Below, in pieces: positions 9,305 to 16,439 of a stretch of DNA of 60,456 bases. Location: the NCBI GenBank assembly GCA_937897985.1, contig CALCBD010000059.1, forward strand, positions 1 through 60,456. Direction: 5' to 3'. Within the stretch, counting starts at the first letter, position 1. Each line of letters starts with the position of its first letter. This DNA comes from an uncultured Paludibacter sp. GTDB lineage: Bacteria > Bacteroidota > Bacteroidia > Bacteroidales > Paludibacteraceae. The notes beneath the pieces are model-generated. The model had not been told where the DNA came from. It did not search any database and saw only the letters and a list, made by a program, of their open reading frames with translations. Made by a program: the position numbers and the translations under genes.

Positions 9305-10075
9305 ATGTTAATTCTACTATCGCCGGCCAAAATTCAAAACTTCAAGCCATTGGCTGTAACTGAATTTTACTCGCAACCCGAATTTTTAAATGAAGCCCGG
9401 CAACTGATCCGTTTAATAAAAAAACTTTCTGTCGGCGAACTTGCCGGATTACTTAACATCAACAGCCATCTTACACAACTCAATATCGACCGGTATTTTA
9501 ACTGGCATTTGCCTTTTACTACTGAAAATGCTAAACAGGCAGTACTCACTTTTGACGGTGAAGTTTTCAGAGGCCTTGATGCCAAATCATTCACCGGATC
9601 CGATTTTGAATATGCACAATCGCACCTTCGTATTCTGTCGGGTTTGTACGGTATTTTGCGACCACTTGATCTGATACAGCCCTACCGGCTCGAAGTGAGC
9701 TCCGCACTTAAAAATCCGAAAGGAAATAATTTGTATGCTTTCTGGAGAAAAAATGTAACTTCATCGGTCATCAATACAATCAAAACGTCTGATAACAATA
9801 AAATAATTTTAAATCTCGCTTCATCTGAGTATTTCAAGACTCTCGATTTGAAACGGATTCCGACAAAAGTGATTGATGTGGAATTTTATGAATACAAAAA
9901 TGATAAATTTCAACAGATTATCATTTACACCAAGAAAGCCCGCGGTTTAATGGCGCGTTATGTAATTAAAAACAGGATTGAGGATGCTGAAGAATTAAAA
10001 GGATTTAGTTCAGAAGGTTATTGGTTTTCACCACAACAGTCGAACGACAGCAAATTTGTTTTTATCAGAGCTTAA
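9305..10075 (+). CDS. yaaA: YaaA family peroxide-stress protein
   Basis: UPF0246/DUF328 protein of 256 residues. The N-terminus MLILLSPAKIQNF and the later blocks FDGEVFRGLDA, RILSGLYGILRPLDLIQPYRLE, NLASSEYFK and KKARGLMARYVIKNRI are the conserved signatures. The Escherichia coli homologue lowers intracellular free iron during hydrogen peroxide stress and binds DNA. A role in oxidative protection here is inferred from family membership. The gene converges on the Sua5 gene with only 12 bases between the stops. A hairpin with a T tail at 10085-10120 lies inside the end of the opposing gene. Confidence 0.93.
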   Translation: MLILLSPAKIQNFKPLAVTEFYSQPEFLNEARQLIRLIKKLSVGELAGLLNINSHLTQLNIDRYFNWHLPFTTENAKQAVLTFDGEVFRGLDAKSFTGSDFEYAQSHLRILSGLYGILRPLDLIQPYRLEVSSALKNPKGNNLYAFWRKNVTSSVINTIKTSDNNKIILNLASSEYFKTLDLKRIPTKVIDVEFYEYKNDKFQQIIIYTKKARGLMARYVIKNRIEDAEELKGFSSEGYWFSPQQSNDSKFVFIRA

Positions 10076-10084
10076 ATTCATCGG

Positions 10085-10120
10085 TTATCAGTGATTCCGG
10101 TACTGATAAGTTGCTTTTTT
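10085..10120 (+). terminator. Terminator for yaaA inside the opposing gene end
   Basis: TTATCAGT / ACTGATAA form a perfect 8-bp stem with a 9-base loop, followed by GTTGCTTTTTT on the + strand. It overlaps the last codons of the convergent Sua5 gene. Confidence 0.6.
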
Positions 10121-11062
10121 CAACCTGTCCATAATCGAAATTCCTATTCCGTTTTCGGCAACCGGTTCAATAAAAATCTGCCTGATTTGATCGTCATCTT
10201 CCATTAAGTGCAGTCCGTTGAACAGATTTGTAGCAATCTCCAGCATATTTCCATCGTCGGAAGTATGAAAAACTTTATGTGCATTGAGTTGATTGTGAGC
10301 CTGATGATGCAATATTAAACCTGAAAAAGGAGGCAGTTCATTAGCTTCCGCATCCAGAAAATACAAAGGTTTCAGAGGCGAATAATGACTGTTCAGCAAG
10401 CCGGGCGAATTGATTTTATCGTTTTTTACAGCCATCTTTACTTCAGTATCGGGCAATGCTTTCGAAATATCATCCAAAGTAATTATTCCGGGACGCAGAA
10501 TGGTACAGCTATTCCTCTCAACAAGAACTACAGTCGATTCGATTCCCACTAAATTTTCAGTGTCATCAGCGGCAATCAGATAATCAATCTTCATTTTTTG
10601 TTTAGCTACGTGTTTGTAGCTGGTAGGACTTAACTGACCGAAACGGTTGGCACTTGGTGCTGCTACCGGAACTCCTGCCATCTCAATTAACTGATGTGCA
10701 ACCTGATGTGCAGGCATTCGGACTGCAACCGTATCGAGTCCTAAACTAATTAAATCGGGAACGATTGACGATTTTTTGTAAACAATTGTCAGCGGACCGG
10801 GCATAAATTTTTCGGCTAATCTGAAAACTAAAGGATCCACAGGTTTTTCGTATAATAAATTCAATTGTTCAATGTCTGAAATATGTACAATGAGCGGATC
10901 GAAGGTAGGGCGTTGTTTGGCTTCGAATATTCTGGCTATTGCCATCGAATCCAATGCATTTGCACCTAATCCGTAAACTGTTTCGGTGGGAAATGCAACC
11001 AATCCGCCTTTACGCAGACATTCGGCAGCCTCAGCTAAATCCTGACGGGAAATTATTTTCAT
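10088..11062 (-). CDS. ywlC: L-threonylcarbamoyladenylate synthase (Sua5/YwlC type)
   Basis: Makes threonylcarbamoyl-AMP from threonine, bicarbonate and ATP for the t6A37 modification of ANN-decoding tRNAs. The N-terminal YrdC domain is clear: LRKGGLVAFPTETVYGLGANALDS, given here as a region about residues 14-38, then IFEAKQRPTFDPLIVHI and VAVRMPAHQVAHQLIE with VPVAAPSANRFGQLSPT. After about residue 210 comes the Sua5 C-terminal domain, including SPGLLNSHYSPLKPLY. That two-domain layout separates it from short TsaC proteins. The start is the ATG at 11062, since the upstream in-frame start would be TTG. Length 324. Confidence 0.92.
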   Translation of the reverse strand: MKIISRQDLAEAAECLRKGGLVAFPTETVYGLGANALDSMAIARIFEAKQRPTFDPLIVHISDIEQLNLLYEKPVDPLVFRLAEKFMPGPLTIVYKKSSIVPDLISLGLDTVAVRMPAHQVAHQLIEMAGVPVAAPSANRFGQLSPTSYKHVAKQKMKIDYLIAADDTENLVGIESTVVLVERNSCTILRPGIITLDDISKALPDTEVKMAVKNDKINSPGLLNSHYSPLKPLYFLDAEANELPPFSGLILHHQAHNQLNAHKVFHTSDDGNMLEIATNLFNGLHLMEDDDQIRQIFIEPVAENGIGISIMDRLKKATYQYRNH

Positions 11063-11078
11063 TTTTATAAAATACAAT

Positions 11079-11200
11079 TGAAGAGAGTGTTCCCTGAAAC
11101 CGGTTTGAGAAAATTAACTTTCAGTTTGCCGGTAATTTTTCTTTACTTACAAACCGGCATTTAATTTCTGTTCAAAGGCATTTACGGAACACCCTCTTCA
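11079..11200. repeat. 122-bp element with 15-bp terminal inverted repeats
   Basis: TGAAGAGAGTGTTCC at the left end and GGAACACCCTCTTCA at the right match at 14 of 15 positions. Inside lies a second hairpin with GCCGGT and ACCGGC arms. It sits downstream of the DUF4914 gene and upstream of the Sua5 gene, both on the - strand. No target-site duplication is obvious. It may be a MITE-like element or a large structured terminator. Confidence 0.5.
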
Positions 11201-11288
11201 GTTTTCGGAGAGTGCAAAAGTAGTAATTTTTTCTTGTTTTTCGAAACAATGTATCTGAGTTGCAATTTTGTTTACTCAAATGACACTG

Positions 11289-13181
11289 CTACTGTTCGTA
11301 GCTCAAAAGACTTTCATATTCTGCTACCGATGCGCCATTCAGACAGGCTTCGATTATTTGTTTACCTTTAGGATGTAAATCGACAGTCAGGTATTTTTTA
11401 AGTTCGGATTTGAAAAAGTCAGTTAGTAATTCAGCACCTGCATCATATCCCGGCTTACCTACCTCATCCTGTTTATATACCTGCAGGAAACGTGAAGGTA
11501 TTTTCGAACCTTCAATGGTAAGGTAGTTTAGTTCGTAACCCAATAGCGGACAGCGGGCAGCCTGGTACTGATCCTGACGCAATTTTGCATTACCTCTGCG
11601 GGTAAGATACTCACGCATTAATAACTGAGGTTTGAATCCTACTTTCCATACACCAATGTACTGATTGGGAACCAGTGTATACCGGGTTTCGGGTGTATTA
11701 ATGATTTGTTCGAGCAACATATTGGCGTGATGTACCATTTTACCTGTAGCAAAAGGCCAGTACGAACCCACACCTTCTGAACCCATACCACTTCCGCCCA
11801 CAATGCTCGGATTGGCATGCCCGCGTGGCGATACAAGCCGCCAAAGCCACGCTAAAGCCGGTGGCAGTAAATGAAACATTCCGATGATTCCGTAATTCGG
11901 ATTTTCGGCCGAACTTGGCGGAGTTCGTACACCGAAACTTCTGACGTCGACCGACACTGAATGACCAATAACATTGGGAACGATATCACGTGGTAAAATT
12001 ACCCGTGGATTCGGACATGGTTTTCCGGGTTCGTCCTCAATATGATCCCAGATTAAAACTGTTGAATTCGGGTTCGATTTTAAATTGAGGAATAAAAGCG
12101 GTTTCGAAGGCTTTAATGTAATTTTTTCCAATGCCGGATCATCACCGTATTCGGTTACACTGTCAACACGTACAAACCAGGAGTTTTCCGCATCGAGCAC
12201 ACGAAGTTTACCATTATTGTTCTGGAGCGAAGGATGACAGATGGCCATATCATCTGTTACCGGACGAAACGACGAAAACAGTGGCAAAGTTATGAGACGT
12301 ACTTCGCCCGAAACTGTATTCTGCCCTATCTTCACCTGTCCGTTCGGTTCTCTTAAAATGTGTTGCAACATTTCACTCTTACCACCACCACTTGCACCTT
12401 CGTGCATAAATGTGGTTGTATTGTCATACGGACTGATTGTCTGGACGGTTGAGCAATGAGCTGTAATCCAGCCTTCTTTCTCTCCTTTATTGAGCAGCGC
12501 ACCGTACAGCCCCTTTTTGGCACTTGGTCCGGGATAAAGATTGTAAGAAAATATTTCGTGCAGTTGCTTTGTTCTGTTATGAACTACAATCTGTTTTCCG
12601 TCGAAATGAGTATGCCGGAAAGTAGGTGCCACATAGATGATGGATTCAATGGAAAAACCTGCCGGAATATCAGTAGTGGGAATCATAATCTGTAACATCG
12701 CAAGTCCCATGGCAAAAAATCCGGCGTTTGCAGGTGCAACTGCTATTCCGCCCACTCCTATTCCTTCACGACCGGCAAAATAAAGGAATACAGCCAGATC
12801 CTGATTTTTCAGCCAATCGAAAGTCTCAGCTTTTAAATTTACAAAATCATATCCGAACCTTGATTTGAAAGTTTCCTTGTCTGTAGGTTCATTATCGGCA
12901 ATTACCATGGTATCCGGATCGCGCCGGCGCATGTACGGATCGGTATAATTTGCTGAAATTCCATTGTTTACTTTATGTATAATCAGTTCGGTAATTTCAC
13001 CTTTGCCGGGTATATCATACTTTACTTCGAAAGAATCATTTCCTTCACCGCCTACTGCCGCTGCTGCCAGTTGCTCTACAGTATCGTATACTTTATAGCT
13101 CTTACATTCGTTCAGCAAATTTTTAAGTTCCCCGGGAAGTGAAATTCCCGAACTTTCGAGCCTTGAAATAAATGTACTCAT
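11289..13181 (-). CDS. DUF4914 family protein with HprK/PEPCK-like P-loop
   Basis: A 630-residue protein that I recognise as DUF4914, for which I know no established function. A Walker A-like motif, EGASGGGKSEML, is visible with Lys near residue 268. The GxSGxGKSE form resembles HPr kinase/phosphorylase and, more loosely, PEP carboxykinase P-loops. Other recognisable stretches are AGREGIGVGGIAV (about 145-157), LVWDH-like LIWDHIEDEPGKPCPNPRVI, and GSGMGSEGVGSYWPFATGKM. No signal peptide or membrane segment is present, so it is probably cytoplasmic. Nucleotide binding is inferred from the motif alone. An XRE-cupin regulator lies directly upstream on the same strand, and the two promoters share an operator-like word. 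Confidence 0.8.
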   Translation of the reverse strand: MSTFISRLESSGISLPGELKNLLNECKSYKVYDTVEQLAAAAVGGEGNDSFEVKYDIPGKGEITELIIHKVNNGISANYTDPYMRRRDPDTMVIADNEPTDKETFKSRFGYDFVNLKAETFDWLKNQDLAVFLYFAGREGIGVGGIAVAPANAGFFAMGLAMLQIMIPTTDIPAGFSIESIIYVAPTFRHTHFDGKQIVVHNRTKQLHEIFSYNLYPGPSAKKGLYGALLNKGEKEGWITAHCSTVQTISPYDNTTTFMHEGASGGGKSEMLQHILREPNGQVKIGQNTVSGEVRLITLPLFSSFRPVTDDMAICHPSLQNNNGKLRVLDAENSWFVRVDSVTEYGDDPALEKITLKPSKPLLFLNLKSNPNSTVLIWDHIEDEPGKPCPNPRVILPRDIVPNVIGHSVSVDVRSFGVRTPPSSAENPNYGIIGMFHLLPPALAWLWRLVSPRGHANPSIVGGSGMGSEGVGSYWPFATGKMVHHANMLLEQIINTPETRYTLVPNQYIGVWKVGFKPQLLMREYLTRRGNAKLRQDQYQAARCPLLGYELNYLTIEGSKIPSRFLQVYKQDEVGKPGYDAGAELLTDFFKSELKKYLTVDLHPKGKQIIEACLNGASVAEYESLLSYEQ

Positions 13182-13300
13182 AATTCAAAAATATTAAATA
13201 ATTAAACAACAATCTTTTTTAACTGTTTACACACATCTGAATATCAATTCAATACGCTAAAAGCAACTGAATATAAATTGCAATAGATGTAATTTTGGTA

Positions 13301-13335
13301 CAAAGATAATAAATTATTACTTAATATATGAAGTA
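13301..13335 (-). promoter_or_regulatory. Promoter and operator-like palindrome of the DUF4914 gene
   Basis: On the - strand TATCTTTG (13301-13308) matches the -7 box, leaving a leader of about 120 bases. Immediately upstream, 13318-13335 is an interrupted palindrome with TACTT and AAGTA arms around AATATATG. It covers the expected -33 region. The 11-base word ACTTAATATAT at 13319-13329 recurs upstream of the regulator gene. Confidence 0.5.
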
Positions 13336-13359
13336 TTAATTAATTTTTAAAGAATATTA

Positions 13360-13908
13360 TTATCTAACTATGACAGAAGTAATAAGGAGCTCACTTGAGC
13401 TATTGGCGATATTTTGAAGTCTGAAATTTCGTTTGGCATTGAAATATATACTATCGCCGGGTTGAATAACATAGCTTTTATTGTCAATTTCAAATTGCAG
13501 TTCACCATTCAGAAGGTAACCGAAGACCTGGCCGGTAAGTTGTTTGAATAATCCGATGCTATCAGAATCTTTTGTGAAACGCATTAAATAAGTTTCCATT
13601 TGTTTTGATAAATCGTTTTGCGACAATGAATAAACCTCGGTGCCGGATAAATTACTTCCGGTTAATATTGACTCATCGTGTCTGAAAACAGGGTGATTTT
13701 GTAGCGATTCATTTTCACCGATTAGTTCACCAACAGTGGTTTCGAGCTGTTCGGCAATTGATTTTAAAGTTAAAATAGTTGGAAAAGACTTTGATTTTTC
13801 AATTTGTGAAAGTGCACTCGGGCTCACTCCCACCCTCTTTGCAAGCTCATTTAATTGAAGTCCGAGTTGTTCTCTTTTATTTTTAATTCTTTCTCCTATC
13901 CGGTTCAT
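13360..13908 (-). CDS. XRE family transcriptional regulator with cupin domain
   Basis: An N-terminal Cro/C1-type helix-turn-helix (IGERIKNKREQLGLQLNELA, then RVGVSPSALSQIEKSKSFPT) spans residues about 3-60 and is joined to a C-terminal cupin (about 105-180, including YLLNGELQFEI and YVIQPGDSIYFNA). Such HTH-cupin proteins are usually small-molecule-responsive repressors. The ATG at 13908 is preferred over an upstream start at 13938, which would lie upstream of the TATCTTTG box at 13926-13933. The corrected length is 182 residues. It sits directly upstream of the DUF4914 gene on the same strand and probably regulates it and itself. Confidence 0.9.
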   Translation of the reverse strand: MNRIGERIKNKREQLGLQLNELAKRVGVSPSALSQIEKSKSFPTILTLKSIAEQLETTVGELIGENESLQNHPVFRHDESILTGSNLSGTEVYSLSQNDLSKQMETYLMRFTKDSDSIGLFKQLTGQVFGYLLNGELQFEIDNKSYVIQPGDSIYFNAKRNFRLQNIANSSSELLITSVIVR

Positions 13909-13925
13909 AAAAAATTTCTTTGCTG

Positions 13926-13991
13926 CAAAGATAAACATTTTATCAAATAAAATTAAGTATCACTTAATATATTAATTTATATTTGATAAAA
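13926..13991 (-). promoter_or_regulatory. Promoter with nested palindromes upstream of XRE-cupin gene
   Basis: The -7 box TATCTTTG (13926-13933, - strand) ends 17 bases before the start codon. Upstream is the perfect palindrome TTAAGT-ATC-ACTTAA (13953-13967). An outer perfect 12-bp inverted repeat, TTTTATCAAATA / TATTTGATAAAA (13938-13949 and 13980-13991), encloses it. The word ACTTAATATAT (13962-13972) is shared with the DUF4914 promoter, consistent with autoregulation. Confidence 0.55.
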
Positions 13992-14056
13992 CTTTACAAA
14001 ACAGAAATAATACGGTTATTAAAAAATACTTCCGATTAACAGATTAATTCAGTTGT

Positions 14057-15388
14057 TTACTTTTTTTTCTGTCCTCTTGTTTTAGGTTTGCCGTATTTAT
14101 TTCTCATAGCTTCAGCTCTTCTCACTTTCATGTTGACTTTTTTATTTTTTCCTTTTTTCTCATGGAAAGCAGCCCCTTTTTCCTCTGCTTTAGGTAGACT
14201 TACAAGGTTATTTTTCATCACGATTTTTGGTAGTTCGTCTTCCGTCAGTTCTTTGGAAATTTCCACATCTTCAGGCATTTTCATTTTAGGAATTTTCACT
14301 CCCATCAACTCTTCGATCCTCTTTACCGAATCGGCATCCTGTTTGGTTACAAAAGCCAGGGCAACTCCGTTTTTATCGGCTCTTCCGGTTCGTCCGATGC
14401 GATGAATGTAGTTTTCGGGGATTTCGGGCATATCAAAATTGACGACATGAGTAATGTCATCAAAGTCGAGTCCGCGCGCCACAAGATCTGTAGCAATCAG
14501 GACACGTAATTTATTTTCGTTAAACGAACGGAAAGTTTCGAAACGGAAATTCTGCGATTTGTTAGAATGAATGATGCCGATATTTTCAGTGAAAATAGGT
14601 TCGATGCGTTCAAACACATCATCTGCAAGTTTTTTAGTCGACACAAAAACGAGCACTTTTGCAAAGTTGGCGTTATTTTTCAACAGGTAAGTCAACAAAT
14701 TGATTTTGGTATTAAAGTTCGGAACTTTAATAGCAGCCTGTTTAATTTTTTCGAGAGGAGTACCGGTGCGTGCTGCCTCAATTTCAGTGGGATTGATAAA
14801 AAAGTCGGCGATAAAGTCGCTAAGTTCACCTGTTATAGTTGCCGAGAACATTAAATTCTGGCGTTTTGCAGGCAATAAATCAATGATACGTACAAGCTGA
14901 GGTCTGAAGCCAAGGTTTAACATTTCGTCCACCTCATCGATAATAAATCGCTTTACTGATTTTAGTTTCAGGGTACCGTTTAATGTAAAATCGAGTAACC
15001 GTCCCGGCGTAGCTACCAGTACATCCAGTCCGGAGTTGATGAGCGGAGTTTGCTGTATCATATTTACACCGCCAAACACACCAGCCACCCGTACATTCAT
15101 GTATTTTGTTAATTTCTCGACGTCATCAACTACCTGTAATACAAGTTCACGGGTAGGAACGACAACGAGAATAGAGGGACTTTTGTCTTTCGAAAATTTC
15201 CATTGTTTTAAACACGGAAGCAGGTAGGAAATAGTTTTACCTGTACCGGTCTGAGCGATTCCAACCACATCACTACCCGACATAATGACCGGAAATGCTT
15301 TTTCCTGGATAGTGGTTGGTACATTTATGTTTAAATCGTTCAGTGCATTAAGCAGTGGGGTACTGATATTTAAATCTGAAAATAACAT
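14057..15388 (-). CDS. DEAD-box RNA helicase
   Basis: ATP-dependent RNA helicase of 443 residues with the full motif set. These are Q-motif region FSDLNISTPLLNALNDL, Walker A AQTGTGKT (motif I), PTREL (Ia), ATPGRL (Ib), IIDEVDEML (motif II, DEVD in place of the canonical DEAD), SAT (III), VLIATDLVARGLDFDDI (V) and HRIGRTGRADK (VI). The basic C-terminal tail (MKVRRAEAMRNKYGKPKTRGQKKK as a region, about residues 418-443) probably binds RNA. It is likely involved in ribosome assembly or cold-shock RNA remodelling. A -7 box lies 25 bases upstream of the start. Confidence 0.94.
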   Translation of the reverse strand: MLFSDLNISTPLLNALNDLNINVPTTIQEKAFPVIMSGSDVVGIAQTGTGKTISYLLPCLKQWKFSKDKSPSILVVVPTRELVLQVVDDVEKLTKYMNVRVAGVFGGVNMIQQTPLINSGLDVLVATPGRLLDFTLNGTLKLKSVKRFIIDEVDEMLNLGFRPQLVRIIDLLPAKRQNLMFSATITGELSDFIADFFINPTEIEAARTGTPLEKIKQAAIKVPNFNTKINLLTYLLKNNANFAKVLVFVSTKKLADDVFERIEPIFTENIGIIHSNKSQNFRFETFRSFNENKLRVLIATDLVARGLDFDDITHVVNFDMPEIPENYIHRIGRTGRADKNGVALAFVTKQDADSVKRIEELMGVKIPKMKMPEDVEISKELTEDELPKIVMKNNLVSLPKAEEKGAAFHEKKGKNKKVNMKVRRAEAMRNKYGKPKTRGQKKK

Positions 15389-15412
15389 TTAATTTGGGGC
15401 TTATATTTTTTG

Positions 15413-15420
15413 CAAAGATA
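15413..15420 (-). promoter_or_regulatory. Candidate -7 box for DEAD-box helicase gene
   Basis: On the - strand TATCTTTG, followed by CA, matches TAnnTTTG, 25 bases before the start codon at 15388. Confidence 0.5.
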
Positions 15421-15543
15421 CTCCAAAGTTGTCAGATATGAAACGAGTACATTTTGTGCAGCCCGAGATTCAATCTTTTTCACCTTAAAACAAATATAAA
15501 ATCAGTAAATGACAATATCCGATTGCAGATAATCAAACAGTTA

Positions 15544-16176
15544 TCACGGAGCGAGACGAACCATCCTCCATTCAGCACGATCATTCTGCGAATAAAACAA
15601 GCGATCGTGCAGACGGTTCGGTCTTCCCTGCCAGAATTCAAATGACTCCGGCCGAATCAGAAAACCGCCCCAGTGCGGAGGTTTTGGAACATCATCGCCA
15701 AACTGATTTTTATAATTTTCAAATCTTTGTTCAAGTATTTCGTGGTTCGGAATTACCTGACTTTGAGGCGAAGCCCATGCACCCAGCTGACTATCAGCAG
15801 GACGTGATTTAAAATAGGTAACAGAAGCTTCTTCAGGGATTTTTTCTGCTTTTCCGTTGATCCTGACCTGTCGCTCAAGACTTTTCCATAAAAACAGAAG
15901 TGCTACCTTAGAATTCTGTTCTATCTGAATAGCCTTATTTCCCAGATAATTAGTGTAAAACACCAACCCTTCGTCCGTTAGTTCCTTCAATAATACAACC
16001 CGTGAATGAGGTTGTAAATTACTATCGACTGTGGATAAAACCATTGCTGTAGGCTCAGGTTCACCATTTTCAATGGCTTCATTCAACCATAATTTAAATT
16101 GTAAATGAGGATTTGATTGAACATCATTTTCGTTCAATGCAGCAAATTCATATTGTTTCCGGATGTCTCTAAGCAT
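15544..16176 (-). CDS. pdxH: Pyridoxamine 5'-phosphate oxidase
   Basis: FMN- and oxygen-dependent oxidation of PNP/PMP to pyridoxal 5'-phosphate. The 210-residue protein begins MLRDIRKQYEFAALNENDV. The longer TTG-started version adds only three residues. FMN-binding blocks are visible: MVLSTVDSNLQPHSRVVLLK, LVFYTNYLGNKAIQIEQN, VALLFLWKSLERQVRINGKAEK and SRPADSQLGAWASPQSQVI. The C-terminal WGGFLIRPESFEFWQGRPNRLHDR and WRMVRLAP are diagnostic. Its PLP product is the cofactor of GcvP, encoded divergently next door. Confidence 0.95.
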   Translation of the reverse strand: MLRDIRKQYEFAALNENDVQSNPHLQFKLWLNEAIENGEPEPTAMVLSTVDSNLQPHSRVVLLKELTDEGLVFYTNYLGNKAIQIEQNSKVALLFLWKSLERQVRINGKAEKIPEEASVTYFKSRPADSQLGAWASPQSQVIPNHEILEQRFENYKNQFGDDVPKPPHWGGFLIRPESFEFWQGRPNRLHDRLFYSQNDRAEWRMVRLAP

Positions 16177-16401
16177 AAATTTCAATCTTTATTTACTGTC
16201 AAAACAATTTTATCTGATTTAGGTTTATCAACACCCTTAATAATTCAGGCAGATTCAATAAAATATAAGTAAAATGAATAAAAAAATTACCGATTATCAT
16301 CATTCTTTGTCAAAATTCGGCAGCCTGTAATCACAGTTTTCTATAGCTAAATTATTGAAATTTTTATGGCAATTTAACCCCTGTTTTCCCAAAATAAAGT
16401 G

Positions 16402-16409
16402 TACTTTTG
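16402..16409 (+). promoter_or_regulatory. Candidate -7 box for gcvP
   Basis: TACTTTTG matches TAnnTTTG, 30 bases before the ATG at 16440. It overlaps an in-frame TTG at 16407, which argues against that TTG as the start. Confidence 0.6.
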
Positions 16410-16439
16410 ATAGCTGAAAAAAAAACTATACTACAAAAA

